The position numbers and the translations under genes are program-made. Positions 34,841 through 44,065 of a stretch of 64,000 nt of DNA are shown here, one piece after another; within the stretch, counting starts at the first letter, position 1, and every line of letters starts with the position of its first letter. Source of the stretch: an uncultured Isosphaeraceae bacterium (GTDB lineage Bacteria > Planctomycetota > Planctomycetia > Isosphaerales > Isosphaeraceae). The notes below the pieces were generated by a model that did not search any database, had not been told where the DNA came from, and saw only the letters and a list, made by a program, of their open reading frames with translations. Location: NCBI GenBank assembly GCA_945957605.1, contig CAMFLR010000007.1:326770-390769 (forward strand), written 5' to 3'.

Positions 34841-35890
34841 TTGAAGCGCACTCATTCCTCGGGTTTCACACTGATCGAGCTGTTAGTGGTGATTGCGATC
34901 ATCGCTGTGCTTATTGCACTGTTATTGCCGGCCGTGCAGGCCGCGCGTGAAGCGGCTCGACGCGCCCAGTGCGTCAACAATCTGAAACAGTTTGGCCTAG
35001 CAATCCACAATTATCAGCAAACCGCCAATGCCATCCCGCCGGGCGATCTGACCAACGCCTGGGCCGATTTTTCGTCCACAGTCATGCTTTTGCCGTTCAT
35101 GGAGCAGTCGCAACTGTATAATGCAATTAACTTTGCGACGGCGCTTGCACCCGCGAATCCCGGCTGTCCCCAGAACACGACGGCGCAGTACACCGCCGTC
35201 AATTTCATGAGCTGCCCATCTGATTCCGATCGCTTAACGTCAGTCACAAGTCACTCGAATTACGGCCCGAATTTCGGTGCCGATCCCAACATCTATACGG
35301 CAGCTTTATCGCTTTGGACCGGCCCCTTTGCAATGGTTTCCTATAACGTGATCGGTGGCGGCGGCGCTCCGGGTGGACCGTTCAAGGGCTCGGTTAATCT
35401 GAACAATATTACGGACGGCACGAGCAACACGGCTGGCTATTCCGAACGCGTCAAAGGCATCGGCAACCTCTTTGTTTCGCCGCAACCGCTCGACGGGATG
35501 AATCCAAGCTCGACGCTTTTCCAGGGACAGGCCGCCTGGGCAACGAATCCGCAGCTCTTCTATCAAAACTGCAAGGCGTTGAACGTCGTCACGGCAGCAC
35601 GAGCTGCGATGGGACAGTTCCTCCCTGCCGGTAGCGTTTGGTACACGGGTCATCCAAGTTCGTCGGGCTACACCCACGTGATGCCGCCCAACACCATCTC
35701 CTGCGAGTTTGACACGCAAGGATTCCAGCCGAACGGTGCGATCACGGCATCGAGCCGCCACTCCGGCGGGGCGAACGTTTTGATGATGGACGGCACCGTG
35801 AGGTTTGTGAAGTCGAGCATCAGCCCGCAGACATGGTGGGCCCTCGGCTCGATGTCCGGCAATGAAGTCATCTCGGCCGATTCTTACTAG
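34841..35890 (+). CDS. DUF1559 pilin-like protein (TTG start)
   Basis: Second DUF1559 protein, 349 residues, with a prepilin-type N-terminus ('[20 protein letters not shown]'), '[19 protein letters not shown]', and the C-terminal H-x9-D-G ('[20 protein letters not shown]'). The start codon is TTG: a strong AAGGAGAT lies 7 bases upstream, and the prepilin motif follows within ten codons as expected. It is followed 55 bases later by a small lipoprotein gene, a common planctomycete pairing, and both end at the terminator at 36386. The N-terminus would be processed by a prepilin peptidase and left in the inner membrane or a pseudopilus. Function is unknown. Confidence 0.92.
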   Translation: MKRTHSSGFTLIELLVVIAIIAVLIALLLPAVQAAREAARRAQCVNNLKQFGLAIHNYQQTANAIPPGDLTNAWADFSSTVMLLPFMEQSQLYNAINFATALAPANPGCPQNTTAQYTAVNFMSCPSDSDRLTSVTSHSNYGPNFGADPNIYTAALSLWTGPFAMVSYNVIGGGGAPGGPFKGSVNLNNITDGTSNTAGYSERVKGIGNLFVSPQPLDGMNPSSTLFQGQAAWATNPQLFYQNCKALNVVTAARAAMGQFLPAGSVWYTGHPSSSGYTHVMPPNTISCEFDTQGFQPNGAITASSRHSGGANVLMMDGTVRFVKSSISPQTWWALGSMSGNEVISADSY

Positions 35891-35945
35891 TCGTGCGCTC
35901 GCAGTTTACCACCATAATTCAACCAGAAACGGTGCGAATCAACTC

Positions 35946-36320
35946 ATGAAACAAACTGCACGCGTACGCTGGATCGCGTTGGCCTCCCTGGGATTATTCG
36001 CAATCGCCGGCTGCGACGGCACTCCTCACGCGAGTTCGTCCACCGATTCGGCGACGGTCAAAGGCAAGGTCACGCGCAAAGGCAAACCGTTGGCCAAGAT
36101 TCAGGTGATGTTCAACCCAGCGAACATCAATCGGAAGTCGGCCCCTTCAGCAATCGCCACCGCCGACGCTGAAGGTCACTATCAGCTCACAACGCTCGTC
36201 GGCGAAAACGCTGTCTCGCTCGTGGGCGCAGAGGCCTCCAAGATCAACACGCTTAGCGGCTTCAACAAGGCGGTCAATTTGACATCTGGCGAGAATACCG
36301 TCGATCTTGCCGTGCCTTGA
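35946..36320 (+). CDS. small lipoprotein, carboxypeptidase-regulatory-like fold
   Basis: Lipoprotein of 124 residues. A short signal peptide ends in a lipobox ('LGLFAIAGC', Cys at about residue 22), so it should be lipid-anchored. The mature part has 'ATVKGKVTRKGKPLAKIQVM' and later 'ATADAEGHYQLTT', the strand pattern of transthyretin-like/carboxypeptidase regulatory domains often seen in planctomycete lipoproteins beside DUF1559 genes. I start it at 35946 because the lipoprotein signal begins there; the upstream frame runs into the preceding gene. It is probably co-transcribed with that gene. No catalytic residues are seen, so a structural or binding role is likely. Confidence 0.85.
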   Translation: MKQTARVRWIALASLGLFAIAGCDGTPHASSSTDSATVKGKVTRKGKPLAKIQVMFNPANINRKSAPSAIATADAEGHYQLTTLVGENAVSLVGAEASKINTLSGFNKAVNLTSGENTVDLAVP

Positions 36321-36385
36321 TTCGCTGGTCCTCAATCGCGTCAGCAATCATCGCCGACGACGATTCGAACGCTGCGATAAAACGC

Positions 36386-36420
36386 TCTCCCAGCGAGAAT
36401 CCTCCAATCTCGCTGGGAGA
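36386..36420 (+). terminator. intrinsic terminator of the DUF1559-lipoprotein operon
   Basis: A 13-base perfect stem (TCTCCCAGCGAGA / TCTCGCTGGGAGA) with a 9-base loop is followed by TTCGCTTTTA. It lies 65 bases after the lipoprotein stop codon. Confidence 0.85.
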
Positions 36421-36604
36421 TTCGCTTTTATATGGAATCATTCAAGTTAATCCCGATCGGGCGGTGGACACGTGCCGATCTGCTTCCCGGTTTTCAGATA
36501 ACGAAACGACGATGAGTGATTTGCTCGATTGTTACTGCAAATCGGCTGCATTAGACTGAACGAGATTCGACATTCCTGCACTGGTCGACCAGGAGCCTAA
36601 TGCC

Positions 36605-37270
36605 ATGTCGTCGCCACTCTCCCGCCGCGGTCGCCGCGAATTCTTGAAAACGGTCTCGCTGGGCACGCTCGCGTTTTCGACGGTCCAAGGCGCATTCGCC
36701 GAAGAATTGGTGAAAACACCTGCGCAAACTGAGGGGCCGTTTTACCCAGATAAGTTGCCGCTCGATACCGACAACGACCTGCTCATTATTACCGACAGCA
36801 TCACCCCAGCCGTCGGCCAGGTGACGCACTTATCAGGGCGTATTCTCGACGCGAAGGGAAACCCGCTTCGCAACGCGCTCGTCGAAATCTGGCAGGTTGA
36901 CGGACGCGGAGCTTACCTACACTCCGGCACGAGCAACGCCGAAAAACGCGACCGCAACTTCCAGGGTTACGGCCGTTTCCTGACCGGTTCAACCGGCGAA
37001 TATTACTTCCGAACCGTCAAACCAATCGCCTATCCCGGGCGCACCCCGCACATTCACTTCAAGATCGGCGCGCAAGGTAAAAACCTGCTCACGACCCAAT
37101 GCTATGTCAAAGGCGACCCCGGCAATCCCAAGGACGGTATCTGGCGCAGCATTAAAGATGAGAAGACCCGCGACTCTGTAACGATTGACTTCGCGGCGGT
37201 TCCGGACTCGAAAATCAACGCTCTCGCCGCTCAATTCAACATCGTTCTCGGCTTTACACCCGAGGCATGA
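36605..37270 (+). CDS. exported intradiol ring-cleavage dioxygenase
   Basis: Protein of 221 residues of the protocatechuate 3,4-dioxygenase/catechol 1,2-dioxygenase family, Fe(III) enzymes that open catechol rings between the hydroxyls. All four iron ligands can be placed: Y104 ('GRGAYLHSG'), Y143 ('IAYPGRTPH'), H149 and H151 ('TPHIHFKIG'). The family block 'TEGPFYPDKLPLDTDNDLL' is near the N-terminus. It starts with a Tat signal ('RRGRREFLKTVSLGTLAFS', RR-E-FLK), so the enzyme is probably exported with iron bound, unlike the cytoplasmic enzymes of the beta-ketoadipate pathway. No other aromatic-degradation genes are nearby. It stands as a single gene with a terminator after it. The substrate could be catechol, hydroxyquinol or a plant phenolic. 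Confidence 0.9.
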   Translation: MSSPLSRRGRREFLKTVSLGTLAFSTVQGAFAEELVKTPAQTEGPFYPDKLPLDTDNDLLIITDSITPAVGQVTHLSGRILDAKGNPLRNALVEIWQVDGRGAYLHSGTSNAEKRDRNFQGYGRFLTGSTGEYYFRTVKPIAYPGRTPHIHFKIGAQGKNLLTTQCYVKGDPGNPKDGIWRSIKDEKTRDSVTIDFAAVPDSKINALAAQFNIVLGFTPEA

Positions 37271-37279
37271 ATCGGGGCC

Positions 37280-37333
37280 GATCCACAACCGAGCCGCAAA
37301 GGTGCATTGACGCATGCGGCTCGGTTGTGGATC
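37280..37333 (+). terminator. intrinsic terminator after the dioxygenase gene
   Basis: A 19-base perfect stem (left arm GATCCACAACCGAGCCGCA) with a 16-base loop, 10 bases after the stop codon, followed by TCTTTGCG. The T run is short, but stem strength and position favour a terminator. Confidence 0.75.
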
Positions 37334-37589
37334 TCTTTGCGCGTACATAGGGACTGCTCGTGCCAGAAGTGGCTCGAGATCGGGTGGCTCGTTGCAAGGT
37401 ATGCGCTTGCGTCGCACTCTTGCGGTCTAGGCTCGGTTGCGTGAACTCAGCTCCGAGCCGCGAACCTGAAAACTTTGAATTGAGGAAGATGTGTAAATGG
37501 TGACTGGATGAACGTGTGAATCAGGTCTCCGCTCGATATTTGGCGATTCGCTCAACCGCCTTCAATTGGCAAATACAATATCATGCATG

Positions 37590-37892
37590 TTAGGCTTTGG
37601 CGGGTGAATGACCGCGAGCCCGGGTGATTCCGTTGTGAACGAGGACTGGGGGCTGAGATTTGCGGTGCGGCTTTTTGGGAGGATCGTTGCGCGGAATTTC
37701 GCGTCCAGTGAGCAAGAATTCGCGCACAGCGTCAAGATCGGCAACCGCGATTCCTTCTTTGAGCTGGGTTGGCATGACTTCGCAGGGCCTCAACAGGGTT
37801 CCATGTTGCTTTCGCAGGTAACTTTGGCGAACGCCGCCCATATTGAGCAAACCGCAGGCCACACATCTCCGAATACGCAGCTTCTTGCCCAA
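37590..37892 (-). CDS. possible small basic protein, divergent from miaA
   Basis: Open frame of 100 codons from a TTG start. The product is basic, begins 'KKLRIRRCVACGLLNMGG' with a single C-x2-C pair, and has a helix-like centre ('IAVADLDAVREFLLTGREIP') and a Pro/Lys-rich tail. Codon use looks coding-like and no real gene occupies the other strand here. It matches nothing I recognise, there is no clear ribosome site, and the start is uncertain. Treat as tentative. Confidence 0.35.
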   Translation of the reverse strand: MGKKLRIRRCVACGLLNMGGVRQSYLRKQHGTLLRPCEVMPTQLKEGIAVADLDAVREFLLTGREIPRNDPPKKPHRKSQPPVLVHNGITRARGHSPAKA

Positions 37893-37956
37893 AACGCGCC
37901 GAACGCAACAAAAATGTCGGATTGCCGCCCGCGATGTAGCGACATACCATCAAGCA

Positions 37957-38886
37957 ATGTCATCCAACCCGCTTCACCGTGCAATTTATCTCACCGGCGC
38001 CACGGCATCGGGCAAAAGTGCCGTAGGCGTGGCACTGGCTCGAATGCTGGACGCCGAAATCCTCGCGCTCGATTCCATGACTCTTTACCGCGGCATGGAC
38101 ATCGGAACGGCGAAGCCAACCGTTGCCGAACGTGAGGGAGTGCCTCATCACCTGATCGACGTTCTTGATCCATGGGAGTCGGCAAGTGTTGCCGATTACC
38201 GCGCATTGGCCATCGAAAAGGTATTCGAAATCGAGGGCAGGGGACATCGCGCGATCTTTGTCGGCGGCACACCGATGTACCTCAAAATCCTCCTTCGCGG
38301 GATCTTCGAAGGCCCCCCGGCCGACGCCGAACTGCGCAATCGCCTGGAACTCCTCACAAACGAAACACTGCTCGATCGCCTTCACGCCTGCGATCCCAAA
38401 ATCGCGGCACGACTTCATCTCAACGATCGCCGACGGCTAATTCGAGCGATCGAGGTATTCGAACTGACCGGCATCCCGCTTTCTCAACATCAACAAGAGC
38501 ACGATCGTCCAGTCGTAGGCGTGCCGGTCTTCGCGCTTGAAAGGCCGCGCCCCGAGCTAAACGCGCGAATCAATACGCGCGTCGTAGCGATGTACGAGAC
38601 CGGCCTCGTCGACGAAGTGCGACGACTCCAATCTGCCCCTCAACCACTGAGTGACGTTGCCGCACAAGGGGTGGGATACAAGGAAACAATCGCTCATATC
38701 AATGGCGATATTTCCTTTGACCGAATGATCGAACTCGTGCAAACCCGCACCCGGCAGTTCGCAAAGCGTCAAGGCACTTGGTTTCGCGGCCTTACCGAAG
38801 TCAACCCCTTCGTGCTATCCGGCGATGAAAGCCCGCACCAAATCGCCAAAAGGCTTGCAACCGCTATCGACGATACAACCCGATGA
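37957..38886 (+). CDS. miaA: tRNA dimethylallyltransferase MiaA
   Basis: MiaA transfers a dimethylallyl group to N6 of A37 in tRNAs that read codons starting with U. The 309-residue protein has the P-loop 'GATASGKS' (residues 14-21), the substrate-binding 'LALDSMTLYRGMDIGTAKPT' and 'GVPHHLIDVLDPWES', 'FVGGTPMYLKILLRGIFEGP', and the C-terminal 'TRQFAKRQGTWFRGL', all typical, at normal length. I start at 37957, where the conserved N-terminus begins, not at the frame opening at 37843. It lies just before tRNA-Leu(CAG), which has its own promoter; CUG-reading tRNA is not a MiaA substrate, so the proximity is probably chance. Confidence 0.95.
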   Translation: MSSNPLHRAIYLTGATASGKSAVGVALARMLDAEILALDSMTLYRGMDIGTAKPTVAEREGVPHHLIDVLDPWESASVADYRALAIEKVFEIEGRGHRAIFVGGTPMYLKILLRGIFEGPPADAELRNRLELLTNETLLDRLHACDPKIAARLHLNDRRRLIRAIEVFELTGIPLSQHQQEHDRPVVGVPVFALERPRPELNARINTRVVAMYETGLVDEVRRLQSAPQPLSDVAAQGVGYKETIAHINGDISFDRMIELVQTRTRQFAKRQGTWFRGLTEVNPFVLSGDESPHQIAKRLATAIDDTTR

Positions 38887-38923
38887 GCAACAGGGGCTTA
38901 CAAACAATTCAACGATGCTGGGC

Positions 38924-38954
38924 TTGACGTGTCGGCCATCGATTATGGTATAGT
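38924..38954 (+). promoter_or_regulatory. likely promoter of tRNA-Leu
   Basis: TTGACG (38924-38929) and TATAGT (38949-38954) are separated by 19 bases and end 11 bases before the tRNA 5' end, a suitable position for a sigma-70-type promoter. The spacer is slightly long. An alternative -10 is TATGGT at 38944. Confidence 0.55.
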
Positions 38955-38965
38955 GCCTTCACCAC

Positions 38966-39051
38966 GCCGAAGTGGCGGAATTGGCAGACGCGCTAGGTTC
39001 AGGTCCTAGTGACCGTAACAGGTCGTGCAGGTTCAACTCCTGTCTTCGGCA
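38966..39051 (+). tRNA. tRNA-Leu(CAG)
   Basis: 86 bases folding as a class II tRNA. The acceptor stem pairs GCCGAAG (38966-38972) with CTTCGGC (39044-39050), with discriminator A at 39051. The anticodon arm is CTAGG-TTCAGGT-CCTAG, giving anticodon CAG, which reads CUG. A long variable arm and a T arm with GTTCAACTC are present. CCA is not encoded. A strong terminator follows directly. Confidence 0.95.
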
Positions 39052-39060
39052 TTTTAAAAA

Positions 39061-39091
39061 AGACACCTTCGGGGCCATCCCGAAGGTGTCT
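39061..39091 (+). terminator. intrinsic terminator of tRNA-Leu
   Basis: A 13-base stem (AGACACCTTCGGG / CCCGAAGGTGTCT) with a 5-base loop, preceded by an A run and followed by TTTTTTTG, 10 bases after the tRNA. The A and T runs make it symmetric, so it could also act leftward. Confidence 0.92.
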
Positions 39092-39406
39092 TTTTTTGTT
39101 TTCCATGAATCTGATCTTTTTGGAAAGGCTAAGAGACAAAACAACTTACGAAGTAAGTTGGATCATTCATCAAACGCGGTCTAGCGCGTGATTGGTAGCA
39201 CAGGTTCCCACGATTGAGGACAATCGATCTCAGCCTACCGATGGCCCCGCACGCCGCCCAAAAACAATTGGGGGCACTTTTGGGGGCATATTGTGGATAG
39301 ATTGCGCTAATTTAGGCCTTGCCAGGGCATATCTGGAACGTCGCAGTGGCCGGTGTCGCGTGGCTTTTCTAATCCACGGACTTTGAAGTCTGTCCCACAA
39401 TGAGAA
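39092..39406. other. non-coding gap between tRNA terminator and IS remnant
   Basis: About 315 bases without a credible gene. It contains a short direct repeat, GGGGGCACTTTTGGGGGCAT around 39270-39292, and the outer flank of the transposase pseudogene. I looked for an inverted repeat matching the other IS flank and found none by eye. Confidence 0.45.
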
Positions 39407-40229
39407 TCACGCAGACTTCCCGTATGCAAACTCGGCATCAGCTTCGTTGGGGTGCGGTCGGTGGAGCATCAACTGGATCATCGCCAGCTTGACGAACGAT
39501 TCAGAGGACAAAGCGCTCTTTTCTCGGTCTTTGCTCAGGCGTCGACATCGACCCAGCCATGCAAACGTCCGCTCCACTGTCCAACGGATCGGTAGCTTCA
39601 CCCAACCATCCAATCCCTTCGGACGTCTGACGATCGAGAGATCCCATCGCGCATTGTCCTTCACCCACTGATGCAGTTTCATATTGTGGTACTTCTGATC
39701 GCCGTACATCGTGACCACCTACCCATCGGCTGGCCCCCAGTTTGCCGAACAGTTCTGCCGCCGCCGTAGCGTCGTCGATGCTGGCGGCAGTCACCAAAAC
39801 GGCGAGCAGTAAGCCCATGCTGTCGACTACGATATGGCGTTTTCGCCCATCGACGTTTTTGGCGTTGTCGCGGCCTCGCTCCTCGCCGCCAGATGTGGTA
39901 TCGACTGACTGGCTGTCGACACTTGCAGAGGTGCGAGGATGGTAGGGCTTCTCGGCGGTTCGTGTTTTTCTGCGAAGCACGTCATGGATCGTGTCGAGCG
40001 TGCCGTTACTCCGCCAATCGTCGAAGTATCGCCATACCGTGCTTTTGGGTGGAAAATCGATCGGCAGATAACGCCACTGGCAGCCGGTTCGGAGGATGTA
40101 GAAGACAGCGCTGACGACATCTCGAAGGTGAGTCTTACGAGGTCATTCGCGGTTGGAAACTGGATGAAGCGGCTCGATCAAAGCCCACTGGGCATCGGTG
40201 ACGTCGCTAGGGTAATGGTGCATGTGCAT
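39407..40229 (-). pseudogene. IS5-family transposase pseudogene
   Basis: Reading leftward from 40229 gives an IS5-type DDE transposase: 'SDVTDAQWALIEPL', 'VFYILRTGCQWRYLP', 'FPPKSTVWRYFDDW', 'ASVDSQSVDTTSGG', 'GRKRHIVVDSMGLLLAVLVT', 'MYGDQKYHN' and 'WTVERTFAWLGRCRRLSKDR'. It is broken twice: an in-frame TGA at 40143-40145 (codon 29), and a frame change around 39715-39740 between 'ELFGKLG' and 'VVTMYGDQKYHN'. A few codons also seem lost near the first stop. The frame change could have been programmed frameshifting, as in some IS5 members, but with the early stop the gene is most likely dead. No terminal inverted repeats or target duplications could be fixed. Confidence 0.85.
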
Positions 40230-40604
40230 GCGAGATTTTACATGCGTAGATAGCATGAGGAGCGAAACTCTAACTCTGCTTGATCTGTGCTCTGCGGCAC
40301 ACGAGTCCCGTTGCCGCTTGGACGTTGTTTACTTTCCTGTCAGGTTGATCGTCGCGATGGATATTTAATGGCGGCAACAGGTGTTGTCGCTTTCTCTGAT
40401 TCTGTTTTCCTTGTTTCCGCGGTTGTTTATCGCCGTGCGTTCCGCACGCTGCCTGCGATCGCTCACGTGACGGATTAACCAAGTCGTCGCTGACCTGGCT
40501 CATTTCGACGTCATACCTCATCGCCGCCCGATGGTCGCATCTGGCGTTGCTAGGATTTGGCGTTCCTGTTCCGGTTATCCTTTCATAAGTGGGAGCACCC
40601 TGGA
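40230..40604 (+). other. non-coding gap upstream of the PEP-CTERM gene
   Basis: About 375 bases holding the outer flank of the IS remnant and presumably the promoter of the rightward PEP-CTERM gene. A GGGAG ribosome site lies at 40591-40595. No other feature was recognised. Confidence 0.45.
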
Positions 40605-41504
40605 ATGATGCGTTTTACGGATTTTCTTTCGCGATGCCGCGCAGGCCTGACTGCGATCGTCGTCTGGACAAGCGTTTCGGTGTTTATTGTTATCGCCGCG
40701 GGGGGCAACGCGCAAGCCGGCCCGGGACCGATCGGAACGTACTACATCACTGACGTCTTCAACTACGCCACCGGAGGCGCCACACTCGACGCCATCCAAG
40801 GATCGTCAATTAACTACAATTCGGCCTACACGGGAGTCGAAGGCCCTATTGCGGTTTTTGCCAGCCCGAACGTCGTGCGGACTACAGGTCAACAAGGCAC
40901 GTACTATGGCGGTGAGTACACCGGCGTCGATAGCCTGACAGTCACGAAAGACGGCACGACCCTTACGAGCAATTTCGCTTTCCAGCATTTCTTCTTCGAC
41001 GGCACAACGAATGGCGTGAACAACTTTGCAGTTGAATTCGGCAACAGCGGGGCAGTTGTGAGCACCGACACCCAATGGGGCGGACCAGTCACAGTATTGT
41101 TTTACACCGGCGACGGCAGCGACTACGGCATCACATACGACAAATGGAACAACTCATTGTGGATCCAGAGCTACGCGACAGGCGTTATCACCGATTACAC
41201 GATGACGGGAACGATTCTGTCTTCGTTCGGCGACGCCGACGGCGGAGCAAAAACTGCGCTCGCGATGGATGTCGATCGTACGCTGTGGTTTGAATATTTT
41301 GGCACGGGCGTTATCGAGCATTACGACGTCAACGGCAACTTCTTAGGCACCGCCAGCTACACTGGGCTCGGCTACGCCCACGGTGGCGAAATCGCCCAAG
41401 ATTTCAACGGCCTCTCGACCCCCGAACCGAGCACAATGGTCGGCTTTGCGTCCGCCGGTTTGGTCACACTGGGTGCAGTCGCGCGACGTCGGCGGCGCGT
41501 GTGA
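40605..41504 (+). CDS. PEP-CTERM sorted exoprotein of unknown function
   Basis: Secreted protein of 299 residues. A long signal peptide (hydrophobic core 'AIVVWTSVSVFIVIAAGG', cut near AQA-G) is followed by a Gly/Thr/Tyr/Asp-rich, strand-rich body with two similar stretches ('YATGVITDYTMTGTILSSFG' and 'FGTGVIEHYDVNGNFLG'). It ends with a classic PEP-CTERM tail: 'TPEPSTMVGFASAGLVTLGA' then Arg-rich 'ARRRRRV'. The PEP-CTERM/exosortase route cuts at the PEP motif and delivers the protein to the surface or matrix. The body may be a short propeller. Start at 40605 follows GGGAG; an adjacent ATG at 40608 is equally possible. No exosortase gene is in the window. Confidence 0.85.
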   Translation: MMRFTDFLSRCRAGLTAIVVWTSVSVFIVIAAGGNAQAGPGPIGTYYITDVFNYATGGATLDAIQGSSINYNSAYTGVEGPIAVFASPNVVRTTGQQGTYYGGEYTGVDSLTVTKDGTTLTSNFAFQHFFFDGTTNGVNNFAVEFGNSGAVVSTDTQWGGPVTVLFYTGDGSDYGITYDKWNNSLWIQSYATGVITDYTMTGTILSSFGDADGGAKTALAMDVDRTLWFEYFGTGVIEHYDVNGNFLGTASYTGLGYAHGGEIAQDFNGLSTPEPSTMVGFASAGLVTLGAVARRRRRV

Positions 41505-41510
41505 GCCAAT

Positions 41511-44021
41511 CTAGGGACCAGAAGGCGCGAGTAGATCGGCGATGGCACTTCTTGCCTTGGTCAGTTCCGCAAGGGCCGTGGGATCGTCACGCTGAATGTT
41601 GGCAATCTGTTCGAGAAGTGGAATCGCGGCACGCCGTGCGTCGAGCGCTTGATCGCGGCGGCCGAGTTTCATGTGAACATCGGCCATGACGTGATAGGCA
41701 TCGATCAGGCACGCCCGATAGATCGCGTTTTCGGGGTCGGCCGCCTGAGCCTTGTCGTAGAGTTTGACGGCCTCGGTGAGGGACTCCGCAGCGGCCGCGA
41801 AACGGCTGAGTTCTTGGAGCGTTTTGGCCCGTTCGTGAAGGGCGGCGGCCAGTTCTCTACCGTGACTGACTTCTTCGGGATTTGCAACGTAAATCTCACG
41901 CAGAGGCGCGATCGCGGCGTCGAAGTTTTGAAGCGACTCGTCGAGACGGCCGAGGTTGCGGAGGTTTATCGCCAGATTGAAGCGAGTGCGCGCCAGGTTG
42001 CGTTTGGCATAGGCATCGCCAGGGATCTCGGAAACTATGCCCTCGCGTAGTGCCAGGGCTTCGCGCAACACCGCGAGAAAAGGTTCGCCCGGCTCCATGA
42101 GCATGCTCATGTTATTGAGCGTCATTGCAAGATCCGCTCGATAACCTCGATTCGCCGGATCGAGTCGAATCAAGGCGGCGCATTGTTCTCGGGCCTGACC
42201 ATAGGCGGCCAGCGCCTCGGGCTTATTGCCGACGAAGCTGTACGCGTTGGCGAGATTTCCGAATGCGTGACCGAGCAGGCGGCGCCAGAATGGGTCGTTC
42301 GGATCGGCTTCGATCAGCATGCGGTAGACCTCGCAGGCGCGGCGGTGCGCGGATATGGCTTCGACGCTACGACCAAGTTGCTGGAGCATGAAACCGATCT
42401 GGTCGTTGCATGTGCCTAGCTCGCGGAGTTGCTTGAGGTCGCCCGCTTGATCACGAACGTTCGCTTCGAGCAGCTCTCTCGCCTGCTCCAGGGCATCGAG
42501 AGCGTCTCGTTTGTCGCCGAGTACTGACGTGAGATAGCCGACTCTCAAAGCCGCTTCGGTCATATCGGCGCGGAGTCTCGGATCGTCTGCATGCTCTCGA
42601 AGAAATTCGCGGTAATATTTAAGAATCTCGCGACCGATTTCAGCGCGAACAGTTTCTAAGCCTGGCTTGTTCAGCAGACCGCCGGAAAAGAATTTGAAAT
42701 AGAGCTTGTCGACGGCGTCGCGCGCTTGCCGATAGTTCTGCTGGGCGTCGTCGCCGCGCTTCGCTGCGAGCGTCGCGTTTGCCTCGGCGCGCCGCCAGAA
42801 GACGGTGGATATGATCGATCCGCCCAGTAAGGCTGCTACGAACGCTACGGTGAGGGACGCGGCCAGCGGTTTGCGCCTGACGAGCCGCCAGAGCTTGGTC
42901 CCGAGACCGGTAGGGCGAGCGCGCACGGGCTCGCCGCGAAGATAGCGCCGCAGGTCGTCTGCCAGCTCGCGGGCCGATGCGTAGCGGCGATTCGGCTCCT
43001 TTGCCATCGCCTTCAAACACACGGTCTCAAGGTCACGTGGGACGAGATCGTTCAGTGAGCGTGGCGATCTGGGCTCGTCGTTGAGTATCTGATGGACGAC
43101 CTGGTGAGGCACACCACGGTAGGGCACTTCGCCGGCAAGGCATTCGTAGAGAGTGACACCAAGCGCGTAGATGTCGGCAAGCGGGCCGGCGTCGCGATCT
43201 CCCCGAGCCTGTTCGGGACTGAGGTACGCAGGGGTACCGGCGATGACGCCGTCGCGGGTAAGGTCAGATACTTCCGCTGCGAGCCGAGCCAAGCCGAAAT
43301 CCCCCACCTTGGCGCGACCGGTGACAGAGTCGAGCAGGATATTGTCCGGCTTGATGTCACGATGCACGAGATCTGCGGCGTGGGCCGCTGCGATCCCGTC
43401 TGCGGCCTGCGCGACGGTCTCGGCAGCCTCGCGCGGGCCGAGTCGACCGTGCATTCGGATTCGTGCGGCAAGGCTCAGCCCCGCCAGATGCTCCATCGCA
43501 AAATAGAGAACGGGATCGGCCAGGTCGGAGGTTGAATAGACACGGACAAGATGATCATGCTCGACCCGAGCCGCGGCGCGGACCTCCCGGGTGAAACGTT
43601 GCCGCACGCGCTCATCGTCCGCGTCGTGCCGGAGCACCTTCAACGCGACAGTGCGGCCAAGTGCTTGATCACGCGCGCGATAAACTACGCCCATGCCACC
43701 GCGACCGATTTCGGCTTCGATGTGATAAGGGCCCAGCGTGCCGAGGTCGCCCGTTCGCGCTGGCGGCCCCAGAAGCCGAAGCGAAGCGGCCACGCGCGAC
43801 GACTGCAGACCTTGCTTCAACGCCCGACCAGCAATCGCGCTGGAGTGGGTCATCCCAACGGCAAGCCAATGGTCCAGCACCGGATCGTCGGTAAGTCGGT
43901 CGAGGATGTCGAGACAGGAGGAGCATGTCTCAATATGAACGCGGATCGATGACGCCGAGTCGGAAGGGAGCTCGCCCTGGAGGAAGTCCTGGAGCATCTC
44001 GGACGATGGGCAGGCGATCAT
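41511..44021 (-). CDS. Ser/Thr protein kinase with zinc-finger N-terminus, TM helix and TPR-like repeats
   Basis: Membrane kinase of 836 residues. The N-terminus has H29-x3-C33-x2-C36 ('HIETCSSCLDIL'), the zf-HC2 pattern of many anti-sigma factors. The kinase domain (about 97-360) is complete: 'IGRGGMGVVYRARDQALGR' glycine loop, K128 in 'VALKVL', D222/N227 in 'VHRDIKPDNILLD', D241 in 'DFGLARL', and 'GTPAYLSPEQARG'. A transmembrane helix (about 385-405, 'AASLTVAFVAALLGGSIIS') follows, then ~430 residues of TPR-like helical repeats ('AYGQAREQCAALIRLDPAN', 'ETDP'-type turns) outside the membrane. The ECF sigma gene lies 44 bases upstream on the same strand, so the zinc-finger part may bind that sigma factor; this is inference. 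Confidence 0.92.
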   Translation of the reverse strand: MIACPSSEMLQDFLQGELPSDSASSIRVHIETCSSCLDILDRLTDDPVLDHWLAVGMTHSSAIAGRALKQGLQSSRVAASLRLLGPPARTGDLGTLGPYHIEAEIGRGGMGVVYRARDQALGRTVALKVLRHDADDERVRQRFTREVRAAARVEHDHLVRVYSTSDLADPVLYFAMEHLAGLSLAARIRMHGRLGPREAAETVAQAADGIAAAHAADLVHRDIKPDNILLDSVTGRAKVGDFGLARLAAEVSDLTRDGVIAGTPAYLSPEQARGDRDAGPLADIYALGVTLYECLAGEVPYRGVPHQVVHQILNDEPRSPRSLNDLVPRDLETVCLKAMAKEPNRRYASARELADDLRRYLRGEPVRARPTGLGTKLWRLVRRKPLAASLTVAFVAALLGGSIISTVFWRRAEANATLAAKRGDDAQQNYRQARDAVDKLYFKFFSGGLLNKPGLETVRAEIGREILKYYREFLREHADDPRLRADMTEAALRVGYLTSVLGDKRDALDALEQARELLEANVRDQAGDLKQLRELGTCNDQIGFMLQQLGRSVEAISAHRRACEVYRMLIEADPNDPFWRRLLGHAFGNLANAYSFVGNKPEALAAYGQAREQCAALIRLDPANRGYRADLAMTLNNMSMLMEPGEPFLAVLREALALREGIVSEIPGDAYAKRNLARTRFNLAINLRNLGRLDESLQNFDAAIAPLREIYVANPEEVSHGRELAAALHERAKTLQELSRFAAAAESLTEAVKLYDKAQAADPENAIYRACLIDAYHVMADVHMKLGRRDQALDARRAAIPLLEQIANIQRDDPTALAELTKARSAIADLLAPSGP

Positions 44022-44065
44022 GCCGAAGGGGTCCTTGAGATCGACGCTGAGCCGCCTAACCTCGC

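Noticed and set aside
39370..39405. tRNA-like fragment GGACTTTGAAGTCTGTCC near the IS remnant
   Set aside because: Only an anticodon-arm-like hairpin is present; no acceptor, D or T arms could be paired around it.
39407..40229. Active IS5 element using programmed frameshifting
   Set aside because: The in-frame TGA at codon 29 lies in the first frame and no slippery run is evident at the frame change. Terminal inverted repeats were not found.
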